A stretch of DNA of 23,385 bases from Annulohypoxylon bovei var. microspora. Its lineage: Eukaryota > Ascomycota > Sordariomycetes > Xylariales > Hypoxylaceae. The position numbers were made by a program, and so were the translations under genes. Of this stretch, positions 9,695 to 22,100 are shown one piece after another. The stretch's first letter is position 1, and the number at the start of each line of letters is the position of its first letter. The notes beneath the pieces were generated by a model, which was given only the letters and a program-made list of their open reading frames with translations, made no database searches and was not told the DNA's origin. The stretch is taken from the NCBI GenBank assembly GCA_022836615.1, contig MU405468.1:1-23385 (forward strand). The letters are read 5' to 3'.

Positions 9695-12609
9695 ATTTTA
9701 TATTAATTATTAAAAATTAAACGCTTATATTAAAAAAAATCATTACTTTTTTCTTTTAATTAATAAAACGTTAAAAAAGATTTTTAAAATTAAAGTTTTT
9801 ATAAAACTCGATATTTATTAAGTTTTTTATTACATTAAAATAAACCCCATTTTAAAAGATTTTATTATTTTTTAAATTCGTTTTAAATCGTATAAATACC
9901 ACGTATTTCCCTTTAAGTTAAATAATAAATTTAATGCGTTTTAAAAATATATTAATTAAACCTTTTTCTCGTTTTTTAACGACTTTTATACGGCGTATAT
10001 AAATGATATTTTAATTTATTTAAAAGATTCATTTTTCCACGAATATTATATGCGGTAAATATTAAAACGTTTACGTTCCATTAACTTATAAATTAATATT
10101 TAAAAAAGCGAGTTTTTAATTACGAAAATTAAATTCTTAAAGTTTATTATTTTTATTTCCGACGTGGCCATTAATTAAAGTAAAATTAAAACGGTTTAAA
10201 ATTAAGAAATATTTTTTTAAATTTAAAAACTTTAATCGTTTTTAAGTTTTTATAATTTTTATTAATAATTTATATTGGAGTATAATTAAATTATAAAGCC
10301 TTTATATTTCTTTACCGCCGCTTTATATTAAATTTAAATTAATAAATATATTAAAACATTTAAAACGTTAAAAATAATTTTAATCATTTCTTTAATTTTA
10401 AAACACTTTTATGAAAATCGAAAGGTTAAATTAAAAATTAATATTTTTAATAAAATGATTTTCGGAGTTTTTTTATAATTAAATAAATTAAAGGATTAAC
10501 ATTTAATAGCTTTTTTTTTCAAAATAATAACCCTTTTAAAAAATAATTATTTCATTTATAATAAAGAGCTTTTTATTATCGTAATAACGATAAAATTCTA
10601 AGAATATATATTCGTTTTATTAAATAATAAATTCGATATATTTATAAACCATTAAACGTTATAATATTTCGCCATTAAAAAAATATTAAATTTTTATTAA
10701 ATTAATTAAAATAAGCATTTATTTTAATTTAATTATAAATTATATTATTATTTAAAAAAAGAAAATATAATAATTAACGTTTTATTTTAAAAAGCAACCG
10801 ATTTAATTATTTAAAAAGCGATTAAAGAATATAATTAATCCGTTATTTTATTACTTTTTTTAATGTTTTATAATAAAATAAATTTTTTATAATCCTTAAT
10901 TAATGAATTTTTAATAAATTTATTATTTTTTAACTTTTAATGCATTTTAATTATGGTGGAAATTTCCGAAAAAAAACCATTTTAAGGTATTAAATTAATT
11001 AATATTATTTTAATAATTAATCGAAATGTTATTAAATTAAAAGTATAACGTAAATAAGTTAAAAAAAGAAAAAACGGATACGTTTTACGGGATAAATTAT
11101 TGTTTTTAAAAAAAAAATTAATGGTTTCGAATAATAAAAAACTTCGCATTAAATTATATAATGAATTTTATTATCCTTTAAATTAAACGTATTTAAATCG
11201 AAATAAAATACGTGTAATAATATTAAAAAAGTATTTGTGGCTTAACATGAAAGCGTTTATAAACCGTTATTACGCTTATTATAAATAATATTAAAAAAAT
11301 TAAAACTTTAAGGTTAAATTAATAAACTTGTTTTAACCATTTTTCATTAATAAATAAATGTGGTAATATATTTTAATAAATTTTAAATTTATGTTTTTTA
11401 ATCGCGAAAAGTTCGATTCGATTTTAATAATCGTTAACCGGTTAAATAAAAAACCTTTTTTATTATTTATATATAAAATTTATACCGCCGTATAACTCGT
11501 AAACTTATATTATAAATACGTTTAACACATTTATAAAACTTTTAAAATAATTACATTTAATAAAAGTCTTTAATTTATAACCGCTTTTTTAAACGAATTA
11601 ATTAAATTTATCGAAATAAATTTTCGTAAATCGATAATAAAATATTTATAATTTAACGGTTAAACGGAAATTTTTAATTAATTTATTTAAATGAAATTAC
11701 GACTTTTTATAAATTATTTTTAAAATAATTAATTAAAAATATTATTTTACTTAAATTTCGCATACGCCATTTAACCGTATTTAAACATAAAGCTTTTTTT
11801 CGTAAAAGTAAAAATAAAATTTATTTCGAAGATAATTTTTAATTAATAAGTTTACACTTATAAATTTAAAACCTTTTAAAAAAAATTTAATTATACCATT
11901 ACTTAATCGTTAATAAAACGTTAAACTTCCGTTATATAATAAGTTTATAAAAACCTTTTATTAATATAAAATCATTAAAGCAAATAAATTAATAAAAAAA
12001 AATAATTAATAAATTAAATAATAAATAATTAAATATATATTTGTAAAGGTAATTAATAAATAAATCACCCCTATAATAATTTAAATTATTTAATAATAAG
12101 TTTTTTTAAAATGTTAATAAAGTTTTATTATAACGCTTTTAAAATCGATTTACCTTTAAATATAAAAATTTATTAAATTTTAAACGCAAATTAATTAATT
12201 AAAGCTTTAAATAATTTAATTTTAAAATAAGTAATAAATCCCTTGCTTTTAATAAAAATTAACAAGGAATAAAAATATAAAATATTTAAAATATTAAATT
12301 TTAAATTTTTTAAAAAAAAACTTTAATATAAAATAAATTAAATAAATTATAACTTTAATTTAATATAATACTTTTTTAAAGATTTTTTTAATACATTAAT
12401 TAAAATAAAAGACTTTTATAATTTATATTTTAAAACCATTAATTTTTTAATTAAACTTTAATAATAAATTAAAGTTATTATAAAAAATAAAATATTAAAA
12501 ATAATAAATGAAAATAATTTACTTATTGTAAAAAGAAAAGAAATTAAAGGAATAAGTTATAAATACATTAATAAATAATTTATTTTTCTTATAAATTAAA
12601 TTTTCTTTT
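9695..12609 (+). pseudogene. gypsy pol, truncated at 5' end (copy B)
   Basis: It has the same single frame as in copy A from the RT palm onward. The catalytic RT motif reads Tyr-Ile-Asn-Asp at 9996-10007, as in A and C. RNase H is about 10550-10810 and the integrase core starts near 11400, with its first catalytic Asp as Asn. The chromodomain is at 12267-12428. Spacing between domains equals copy A to within a base, so few indels have occurred. TAA codons are frequent. There is no start codon, because the gene begins inside RT. Confidence 0.9.
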
Positions 12610-12620
12610 AAAGGAAAAAA
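12610..12620 (+). other. Polypurine tract of copy B
   Basis: AAAGGAAAAAA three bases before the LTR, at the same place as the AAAAGGGGAAG of copy A, with Gs turned to As. Confidence 0.7.
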
Positions 12621-12623
12621 TTA

Positions 12624-12839
12624 TATAATAACGTTTAATTACCATTACTTTTAAAATATATTAATGGAATAATTAATTAATATTTTAATTGCAAAATTAA
12701 TATATAAAAACTTTTTAAAGAAAACCATTTCATAACTTCTTTTTTCTTAGTTTTTCACTTTAAATATTTTTATTAATAAAATACGTGGTCCCGTCATCGC
12801 ATAAGCTTTATCCCGATTTAAAACTTGTTCGCCGTAATA
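12624..12839 (+). repeat. 3' LTR of copy B
   Basis: This 216 bp unit aligns end to end with the LTRs of A and C. It begins TATAATAACG, where copy A has TGTAATGGTG, and ends GCCGTAATA. The following bases TAATT may be its target duplication but no partner is available because the 5' end is missing. Confidence 0.92.
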
Positions 12840-13621
12840 TAATTAAAGGTATATTTTATCGATAATAAATTTATACCGTTATAAACATTTAAATTTATTT
12901 TAAAATTAATTGAAATATAACGAATAAAACCTTAATTAAATTTAAGCATAAAAAATTTAAATGATTTTTTTAAAGCTTCGTAAACATTATTTTAAAAAGT
13001 GGGCGACATAATAATTATATTTAATAATTAATAAAATGGTATATAAAAAATTAATACGATTTTATTATAATTTATATTTATTATTTAAATCTTTAATAAA
13101 ATAAAAATTTAAAATAATAAATTATAATATTACTTTTATTATTATTTAAATAAATTTTAATTTACGAAAAAAACTTACGTTTAATGCGATTAATTTATAT
13201 AAATAAAACGAAAATATAACGTTAATATATTATTATATTTAAACAATTAAATAATGGAATATAAAATGTTAATATAAAAAAAATAAAAATATTAATAAAT
13301 GTAAAAAAATTAAAAAATAAAATTTAAAAAAATTTTTAATTTTATTTTTTTTAACACGTATTTTTATTATAATTTTATATTATAATATATTTTTATATAT
13401 TAATATTTATATAATAACATATTTTTACATTATAATATAATATTTATATATATTTTACTTTTTTATTATAAAATATACATTTAATTAAATTATTCGTATA
13501 TATTAATTTTTATTAAATTATTATATCGTTTTTTAAAAAAAAAAGCATTAAAATTAAATTTTTTTTTTTAAAACGTTATTATTATTAATTTAAAAAAACC
13601 GACGTAAATAATTTTATATAA
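12840..13621. other. Unassigned AT-rich stretch
   Basis: No coding frame, repeat shared with the rest of the window, or RNA gene was recognised. Between 13370 and 13460 the sequence is a run of TATA/ATTT-type words without a clear unit. It may include the 5' part of the decayed DNA transposon that follows. Confidence 0.4.
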
Positions 13622-13936
13622 AATAATATTAATCGTGGATTTCCATTAAACGAAGTAAATAATAACGATATATATAATAATAATGAAAATAAAAATAATA
13701 AAAATGTTTTTATAAATAATAACGATAAATTTTTTAATTTTTATATTAATTTTAATAATAACGATAATGATATTAATAATGTTACGTTAAATGGGTTTTT
13801 CGTATATAACGCGATGCGAAATATCGAAGTTAATTATAATAACGAAAAGTATAAAATTATATATAATAATAATTTTAATAATAAAAAAGAAAAAAAAGGT
13901 TCGTATTCGTTATCGATTATTTATGTTTATTTATAA
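13622..13936 (+). other. Unusually long open stretch, Asn-rich (104 codons)
   Basis: From 13622 to the TAA at 13934-13936 there is no stop in this frame. At this base composition I estimate about one stop per ten codons, so 104 open codons are unlikely by chance. The first ATG is at 13814. The sequence is rich in Asn, Lys, Ile and Tyr, partly from Asp-to-Asn changes (GAT to AAT). It could be the N-terminal part of the decayed transposase that follows (a different frame, so an intron or indel would be needed) or a piece of another gene. I do not recognise it. Confidence 0.35.
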
Positions 13937-14048
13937 GGTATTTTATTAATTTTAATATTTTATAATAAAAATTATTAATTTTAATATAATTTATTATAAT
14001 AATATTAATAAAATAATAAATTATATTATATTTTTTATATTAAATCCT

Positions 14049-14303
14049 TTGAACGTTTTTAATATTATAATATACGAAGAAATTATTAATGAAAATTTTC
14101 TTTTATTTATCGTGTTTTTTAACGAAGATAATAATAAAAAAATACTTAATAATATTATTATTAATTATTTAAAAATAATAAATAAACACTCGAATTTAAT
14201 ATTTTATTTACCATTACATTTAATAACGCTTTTTATTAACATTAACGTTAATTTTAAAAAAGGTAAAGTATTTAATATATTCCGCTTTATGGAAATATAT
14301 TAA
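14049..14303 (+). CDS. 84-codon open remnant in the transposase frame
   Basis: ATG to TAA, 84 residues, rich in Ile, Asn and Phe, with no recognised motif. It lies in exactly the same frame (same position modulo 3) as the transposase segment that reads on to 15770, and the codons between are interrupted almost only by TAA. It is therefore best seen as a lucky open part of the decayed gene, not as an independent small protein. The ATG has no special support. Confidence 0.3.
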   Translation: MNVFNIIIYEEIINENFLLFIVFFNEDNNKKILNNIIINYLKIINKHSNLIFYLPLHLITLFININVNFKKGKVFNIFRFMEIY

Positions 14304-15765
14304 AATAAATATATTAAAACATTAAAAGTTAAAAAAATTATCATTATATATATAAATATATACGATATAAATCGCAAAGAATAAGTAATTATTTATTAAG
14401 TTTTTAATATTATTTACGATAATAATAAGAATATAATCATAAATATTATTAATTTTTTAAAATAGTTTTTAATTTTAAAAAATCGCTTTTATAAGCGTTT
14501 ACTTTTTATAAACATGCACCAAATTAATATTTTATTAAAAATAAAGAAAATATTTATTAAAATTTATATTCGTAAAGTTAAAGCTTTTAAAAAGTTAAAA
14601 TTATATATTTAAAATAAAGTTTTATAAACCGTAAAACGTTAAAATAATAATACGGGTATTAATGAAAATAACATTTATTTTATTATTATAAAATTTATTT
14701 TTTTTAATTTTTTAATGTTTATTAAAAATTATATTTTATTTAACATTATTAAAGATATTTATTTTAATTTAAATATAATCGTGGATTATTTTATCGAATT
14801 ATTTTAATTTTATTCTTAATTTAATTTAATTTATATTTCCGGCGGCAAGTATTTATATTTTAAATAATTTAATATTATTATATTTTTAAACGATTAAATA
14901 TATTATTATTATATTAAATTAAATTATTTTTATTAAAAAATCAAGGATTTTATTTTATAAGTTATAAATTTATATATTACACGCATATATAACTTCGGAT
15001 AAAATAAATATATTAAATCTTATATAAATAAAAATAAAAGTAACGAAGTTTTAACTTTATAAATTTAAAAGGCCATCGTTTATGAAAAAAGTAACGATTA
15101 AATTAAAAGCGTCGTTTTAACCTTTTTATATAAAAGCGAAAAACTTATTTTATTATTTATAATTATATGTATTTTAAAAACGAACGTATATTTAATATTT
15201 AATATATTTTACGATTATTAATTTAAAGAAATTTTTAATAATTTAATTTAATTTATTTTAACATTTAATAAAACGATAATAATAAAAAATATTTTATTAT
15301 TAAAATATTAAAATTTTAATTTCTTAAAATAAAATCTCGAAATTAAATATTATTATATTCGTTATATAATCGTTTTTAATTAAAAAATTATAAACGATAT
15401 TATTTTTATTATTAAAATAATCGTTCCGCTTTATTATATTTACTTTATTTATATCGAATTTAAAATTTAATATTACGGTAAAATTAAATTTTAATTTAAA
15501 TAAAATTAAAATCTTTTTAATATTAAGTTTATTATATATTTATTATTTTTTTTATTTATTAATAAATTCGACGTATTTTTTAATTTATATTAATTTTTAA
15601 TAAAATTTTATATTACTTTTATTAATTTAATTAAAAATAATCGTTGCCGTTTTTATAATATTTTTCTTATAATTTTCGGTTCACATAAATTCGATTTTAA
15701 TGATGTTATTAAAACATTTAACATTTTTATAAATTTTAATAATAACGTTATTATAAATATTAACG

Positions 15766-15770
15766 GTATT
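15766..15770 (+). repeat. Target-site duplication of copy C, left side (GTATT)
   Basis: The five bases GTATT before the 5' LTR match ATATT at 22101-22105 after the 3' LTR, with one G-to-A change of the kind seen all over the window. Five-base duplications are typical of Ty3/gypsy integrases. Confidence 0.85.
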
Positions 15771-15987
15771 TATAATGGCGTTTAATTACCGTTATTTTTA
15801 AAATATATTAACGGAACGGTTAATTAATGTTTTAATTACAAAGTTAATATATAAAAACCTTTTAAAAGAAATTACTTTATGGTTTTTTTTTTTTTTAACT
15901 TTTTATTTTAAATATTTTCGTTAATAAAATACGTGGTTTTATTATTATATAAGTTTTATTTTAATTAAAGATTTATTTATTATAACA
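15771..15987 (+). repeat. 5' LTR of copy C
   Basis: It is 217 bp, begins TATAATGGCG (ancestral TG now TA) and ends TATAACA, which keeps the terminal CA lost in the other three LTRs. Differences from the 3' LTR are nearly all C/T or G/A, plus length of a T run. Because of this decay, the LTR difference cannot be used to date the insertion. Confidence 0.93.
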
Positions 15988-16005
15988 TAATATTTAAAGT
16001 TATTT
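15988..16005 (+). other. Expected primer-binding site of copy C
   Basis: The bases directly after the 5' LTR (TAATATTTAAAG) occupy the place where a tRNA primer pairs in LTR elements. If TAA was once TGG, this fits the usual start of a binding site, but the sequence is too changed to name the tRNA. Position is the only support. Confidence 0.35.
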
Positions 16006-17758
16006 ATTCGTTTTATTTTTTTAATTTAAAAGCTTGCTTTTAAAATTCCTTTTTTTCTTAAATACGTAAACGTTTACGCATTAATTTAATTCTTTTTAAA
16101 TTACGATATGCTTAAAACTTTATTTTTAATTTGCATTTAATTTTTAAAAGCTTTTATTTTTTTAAATGAAATTTTTTATATTAATAATTATAAGGTTTTA
16201 CTTTTATTTATAATAAAATATTTTTTAATATTATTTATTTTATTATTAATTAACGATAATATTTAAACCGTTAAATAAAAGTTTTAATAAAAACGTTAAG
16301 TTATTTATTAATTAAATTAATTAATTAAAACCCGCTTTTGTTTTTTTAATTATATAACTTTAAGCCGATAAATTTTTATTTACGATTAAAAAAAAATTTT
16401 TAACCTTAAAAAAAGCATTAAAATCTTTAACGATTCGAAGAATTATTTAATTAATTACTTAATAATAAAATTAAAAGCTTGCTCCTTTTTTTAAGAAAAA
16501 AAAGAAAAAAAAAGTTCCGTTCATTAATAAATCTTTTAATTAAAATAAACGTATCTTTTAATTAAATTTATAATAAAGTTTTATTATTTTATTTTTAAGG
16601 CTTAACATAATAAAGGTAAATTTATTTTAAATTATATTATTTATTATTTTAAATAAATTAATAATGTTAAAAAATCGATTATAAATCGGTTTTTTTTTTT
16701 TTGCTTTTTTTTTTTCTTTTATTCCCTTTATTCCCCTTTACGCACTTTATTTTTTCATTTTAACTTGTGCGTTTTAAGATTTAATTATCCCTTTAATGGA
16801 ATAAAATAACGAACCTAAAAAACCGGATAACTTTTAATATATTCCCGAAGCATAATTAATAATTTTATTTTCATTTTTATTAAAAATCCGTATTAAAGAT
16901 CCACGTTTTTTATTAAATGGTTTAAATTTTACGTTTAAAAAATAAAAAATAAATATAAAAAATAAACTTTAAATTAATTAATAAAAGTTTTTTAAAAAAT
17001 ATATTTAATTTATATAATTTTATTTATTCGTTAAAAATAAAATTAAATTAATTTTTTAACCTTTTTTTATTAAAAATAACATTAATTAATATATTAAAGT
17101 TAAATAAATATACGATTTATTAAAATTATTATATAATAATTTTAACGTTAAAACTTAAATTAAAAATAATTTCCATAAGTTTAACATGTAATTAAACGAG
17201 TAATTTTTTAAATTTTACGCGCTTTTTATATTATTAATAAATAAAAAAAAAATCTTAATATTTAAATAAAAAAAAAAATTAAACCGCCGGTTAACCGCCG
17301 ATTTTTATATTTAAGCATTTTATTATTACTTAAATAAAAAAATAAAATTTATTAAATTTAAAAACCTTTATTTAACGTTAATTTAATAATGCGCCGAAGT
17401 TATTTAAAAGAAAATTAACTTTATAATTTCTTAACTTTAACTTTAAATTAAAATTATCTTTAATATTACGAAAATAACTTCCATTAATTTTAACACTTTT
17501 CGTTTAATAATGGAAATCATGACTTAAACACGTACGAAAAAACCTTTTTAAGCTCCTTTAATTCCCCGTTAATGTAACGTTTTCGTAACGCTTAATACGA
17601 ATTTAATTTATTATTTTTATAAGCAAAAAAACCATTTTTTTAATAATTGTTTAACGCGTAGCGCGAAAGCCGGAACAATGGTTATTATTTTAAAAAAAAA
17701 AGCAACGAAACACGATAAAAACAACGTCGATTTAAAGTCGAAAAAAAACAACGTTTAA
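15988..17758 (+). pseudogene. gag region of copy C
   Basis: From about 17171 it aligns with gag of copy A. The zinc knuckle is at 17609-17650, with Tyr at the first two Cys positions, His at 17633-17635 and the last Cys still TGT at 17648-17650. The TAA at 17756-17758 equals that at 586-588 in A. The first 1.2 kb has no partner in the window and no clear start codon; it should hold the gag N-terminus and leader. It includes a T/C-rich tract at 16690-16760. Confidence 0.65.
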
Positions 17759-18908
17759 ATAAAACTTTTAACTTAAATTCCTTTTTATATATTTATTCGT
17801 TAACATTTACTTTTATTAATTTTAATTTTTTTAACCTCATAATAAAAAAATTATAATTCGTGATTAATATATTAATTCACTTGTAAAATATAAACGTGGT
17901 AATAACGATACGAACGTTAATAAATACCGAAACATAAATATATATAATCGTTAATTAATAAAACACGCGTTTAATAATAAATGTATAAGATTTCCCCACC
18001 ATTTAATTTAATTAATTTATTATAATTAAAGGCTTTAACGAATAAATTATTAATTAAATTAATAAGGTAATTTATATTAATATTTAAATGTAAAGTAAAA
18101 ATTTCCATAACGTATTTATTTTTTTAATAAACTTAAAAAACCGCTTTTAATTTTAAATAATATTAAGGTTTAAATTTTTAACGAAATATAATATTATATT
18201 AAATAATTAACGTTAATAATTAATTTTCTTTAAATTATTATTTCTTTATTATTATTACGCTTTTAATATTACATTAAAATTTTTTATTTTTTAAAAAAAC
18301 GTAAATAAAATTATATAAAAAGATATAAAACGCCGTAATCGCTTTTAATTTTATACCTTAAAAAAAAAGTAAACCATTATAATATTTATATATTCCATAA
18401 TAAACTTTATAATTAAAATAAACCGATAATTTTTTATTACCATTTTGTTTTTATTTTTTTAATTTCCCGTTAAATCTTCGGTGCATTTTATATTACCACT
18501 TATTATAAACGTTTATTTAATTTTAAGTTTAACGTTTATTAAAAAAATGTTATGTTTTTAATAAAGCTTTAACGTAATTTATAAATTATTAAACGTTTTT
18601 ATTTTATTTTACCAAAAATTTGATTTAACTTTTAAAGAAAAGTTATAATAAAAAAATAACTTTATTTAAAAATAAATCATGGAAAAGTTCTTTTTTTATT
18701 TACATAATTTAACCGAAGTATTTTTAAAAAAAAACAACGATTTATTACCGCTTTATTAACTTTTTAATTATAAAATAAACTTAAAAAAAGCGTTAACCCC
18801 ATTAAATTACACCTTTTTTATAATATAAATACGAAGTATTTACAAGTTTTAAAAAAATATTTATCGGATTATTTACGTAAAAAATGGATCGTATTTAATA
18901 CGGTTAAA
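17759..18908 (+). other. gag-pol junction region of copy C; protease expected, not resolved
   Basis: This is collinear with 589-1739 of copy A. Many words survive in both copies, but no protease active site can be read. A net 1-nt length difference to copy A lies between the zinc knuckle and RT. Confidence 0.5.
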
Positions 18909-21870
18909 TATAAATCTTTTATTTTTTTTATAAAAAAATTAAAAGATGGTTTAAAGTTTTATATCGATTATTAAGAATTAAATATCCGTATTAAAAAAGA
19001 TCGTTATTTTTTCCCTTTAATTAACGAAATGTTAAAAAAGATTTTTAAAATTAAGGTTTTTATAAAGCTTAATATTTATTAAGCTTTCCATTATATTAAA
19101 ATGGATTTTATTTTAAAAAATTTTATTATTTTTTAAACTTATTTTAAATTATATAAATATTGCGTATTTTTTTTTAGGTTAAATAATAGGTTTAATATAT
19201 TTTAAAAATATATTAACTAGGCTTTTTTTTCGTTTTTTAACGACTTTTATATAACGTATATAAATGATATTTTAATTTATTTAAAAAACCCATTTTTCCA
19301 CGAATATTACGTGCGGTAAATGTTAAAACGTTTGCGTTTTATTAACTTATAAATCGATATTCGAAAAAGTAAGTTTTCGGTTATAAAAATTAAATTCTTA
19401 AGGTTTATTATTTTTATTTTCGGCGTGGTTATTAATTAAGGTAAAATTAAAACGGTTTAAAATTAAAAAACATTTTCTTAAGTTCGGGAATTTTAATCGT
19501 TTTTAAGTTTTTATAATTTTTATTAATAATTTATATCGAAGTATAATCGGATTATAAAGCCTTTACATTTTTTTATTATCGTTTTATATTAAATTTAAAT
19601 TAATAAATATATTAAAGCGTTTAAAATATTAAAAATAACTTTAATTACTTTTTTAATTTTAAAGCACTTTTATAAAAATTAAAAAATTAAATTAAAAATT
19701 AATGTTTTTAATGAAATAATTTTTAAAGTTCTTTTATAATTAAACGAGTTAAGGAATTAACATTTAATAACTTTCTTTTTTAAAATAATAATCCCTTCGG
19801 AATATAATTATTTTATTTATAATAAAAAGCTCTTTATTATTATAATAATAATAAAACTTTAAAAATATATATTCGTTTCGTTAAATAATAAATTCGATAT
19901 ATTTATAAACCATTAAACGTTATAATACTTCGTTATTAAAAAAATGTTAAACTTTTATTAAATTAATTAAAATAAACATTTATTTCGATTTAATTATAAG
20001 TTATATTATTACTTAAAAAAGGAAAATGTAATAATTAATGTTTTATTTTAAAAAGCGGTTAATTTAATTATTTAAAAAACAATTAAAGAATATAATTAAT
20101 CCGTCATTTTATTACTTTTTTTAATATTTTATAATGGAATAAATCTTTTATAATTTTTAACCGATAAATTTTTAACGAATTTATTATCCTTTAATTTTTA
20201 ATATATTTTAATTACGATAAAAGTTTTCGAAAAAAAACCATTTTAAAATATTAAGTTAATTAACGTTATTTTAACGGTTAATCGAAACGTTATTAAATTA
20301 AAAATATAACGTAAATAAATTAAAAAAGAAAAAAACAAATACACTTTATAAAATGGATTATTATTTTTAAAAAAAAAGTTAATAATTTTAAATAATAAAA
20401 AGCTTCGCACCAAATTATACGATAAGTTTTACCGTTTTTTAAATTAAACATATTTAAATCGAAATAAAATATATATAATAATGTTAAAAAAATATTCGTG
20501 GCTTAATATAAAAGCGTTTATAAATTATTATTACGCTTATTATAAATAATATTAAAAAAATTAAAACTTTAAAATTAAATTAATAAGTTTATTTTAATTA
20601 TTTTTTATTAATAAATAAATATAATAATATATTTCGATGGATTTTAAATTTATACCTTTTAATCGCGAAAAATTTAACTTAATTTTAATAATCGTTAATT
20701 AATTAAATAAAAAACCTTTTTCATTGTTTATATATAAGATTTATACCGTTATATAATTCGTAAACTTATATTATAAATACGTTTAATATATTTATAAAAC
20801 CTTTAAAATAATTATATTTAATAAAAGTTTTTAATTTATAATTACCTTTTTAAATAAATTAATTAAATTTATTAAAATGGATTTTTATAAATTAATAACG
20901 AAATACTTGTAATTTAATAATTAAACGAAAATTCTTAATTAATTCATTTAAATGAAATTATAATTTTTTGTAAATTATTTTTAAAATAATTAATTAAAAA
21001 TGTTGTTTTATTTAAATTTCGCATACGTTATTTAATTATATTTAAGTATAAAACTTTTTTTTATAAAAATGGAAATGAAATTTATCCCGAAAATAATTTT
21101 TAATTAATAAATTTACATTTATAAGTTTAAAACCTTTTAAAAAAAACTTAATTATATCGTTATTTAATTATTAATAAAACGTTAAACTTTCATTATATAA
21201 TAAACTTATAAAAACTTTTTATTAATATAAAATTATTAAAACGAATAAATTAATAAAAAAAAACGGCCGATAAATTAAATAATAAACGATTAAATATATA
21301 TTTATAAAAATAATTAATAAATAAATTACTTTTATAACGACTTAAATTATTTAATAATAAATTTTTTTAAAATGTTAACGAAGTTTTATTATAACGTTTT
21401 TAAAATCGATTTACTTTTAAATATGAAAATTTATTAAGTTTTAAACGTAAACCAATTAATTAAAACCTTAAATAATTTAATTTTAAAATAAATAATAAAT
21501 CCCCCGTTTTTAATAAAAATTAATAAAAAATAAAAATACGAAATATTTAAAATATTAAACTTTAAATTCTTTAAAAAAAAACTTTAATATAAAATAAATT
21601 AAATAAATTATAACTTTAATTTAATGTAATACTTTTTTAAAAACTTTTTTAACGCGTTAATTAAAATAAAAAACTTTTATAATTTATATTTTAAAACCGC
21701 CGGTCCCCCGGTTAAACTCCGGTAATAAATCGAAGTTACCGTAAAAAATAAAATATTAAAAATAATAAATAAAAACGATTTATTCATCGTAAAAAAAAAA
21801 GAAATTAAAAAAGTAAGCCGTAAACGCATTAATAAATAATTTATTTTTTTTATAAATTAAATTTTTTTTT
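18909..21870 (+). pseudogene. gypsy pol: RT, RNase H, integrase, chromodomain (copy C)
   Basis: RT is about 18909-19650 with Tyr-Ile-Asn-Asp at 19257-19268, the same Asp-to-Asn change as in A and B. RNase H is about 19809-20070. The integrase zinc finger and core are about 20410-21130; both zinc-finger Cys near 20541-20552 are lost, and the first catalytic Asp is Asn. The chromodomain is at 21528-21689. All are in one frame, at the same distances as in copy A. Just after the chromodomain, 21696-21722 is a GC-rich pocket that seems to keep the original, proline-coding sequence. TAA codons interrupt the frame throughout. Confidence 0.9.
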
Positions 21871-21881
21871 AAAAAAAAAGG
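21871..21881 (+). other. Polypurine tract of copy C
   Basis: AAAAAAAAAGG lies three bases before the 3' LTR, in line with AAAAGGGGAAG of copy A after G-to-A change. Confidence 0.7.
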
Positions 21882-21884
21882 TTA

Positions 21885-22100
21885 TATAATAACGTTTAAT
21901 TGCCGTTATTTTTAAAGTATATTAATAAAATAATTAATTAATATTTTAATTATAAAATTAATATATAAAAACCTTTTAAAAGAAATTACTTTATGGTTTT
22001 TTTTTTCTTAACTTTTTATTTTAAATATTTTCGTTAATAAAATACGTGGTTTTACCGTCGCATAAACTTTATTTTAATTAAAAATTTATTCGCCGTAATA
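21885..22100 (+). repeat. 3' LTR of copy C
   Basis: It is 216 bp, begins TATAATAACG and ends GCCGTAATA, and matches the 5' LTR end to end. It is followed at once by ATATT, the right-hand target duplication, and then by the resumed transposase frame. Confidence 0.93.

Larger units (their letters stand above)
9693..12839 (+). mobile_element. Ty3/gypsy copy B, 5'-truncated inside RT
   Basis: Alignment with copies A and C begins at about 9695 (equals 1788 in A and 18957 in C) and runs without large gaps to the LTR end at 12839. Gag, protease, the RT fingers and a 5' LTR are missing. Left of 9693 the sequence is unrelated. The cause (deletion, recombination or partial insertion) cannot be told from one junction. 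Confidence 0.92.
14049..15770 (+). pseudogene. Tnp2/CACTA-Plavaka-like transposase, 5' part, cut by copy C
   Basis: The frame can be followed from 14049 to the insertion point with TAA (and one TAG near 14464) as the only breaks. The best part is about 15540-15770. It resembles, from memory, a fungal transposase block with the order Phe-Ile-Asp-Gly-Phe, Arg-Asn-x-Tyr-Arg-Ser-Leu, then a segment of the type Phe-Pro-Leu-Thr-Leu-Gly-Pro-His-Gly-x-x-Phe-x-Asp-Val, then Ile-Asn-Gly. Here these appear with Gly-to-Lys/Ser and Asp-to-Asn type changes (Phe-Asp-Phe-Asn-Asp-Val near 15690). The gene then resumes at 22106. The host element's ends and terminal inverted repeats were not found. The family name is a best guess; transposase of a cut-and-paste DNA element is the firmer statement. 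Confidence 0.6.
15771..22100 (+). mobile_element. Complete Ty3/gypsy chromovirus copy C (6.33 kb), nested in a transposase gene
   Basis: It has two LTRs of 217 and 216 bp, a 5 bp target duplication, gag with zinc knuckle, pol with RT, RNase H, integrase and chromodomain, and a polypurine tract before the 3' LTR. All parts are on the + strand. It is the only full-length copy and so defines the element's size. It is heavily mutated and dead. Deleting the element plus one target copy restores a continuous transposase frame across the junction. Confidence 0.95.

Noticed and set aside
16670..16700. Hairpin followed by a T run, resembling a terminator
   Set aside because: The stem is short and imperfect, and it lies in the gag leader of a eukaryotic retrotransposon where intrinsic terminators are not expected.
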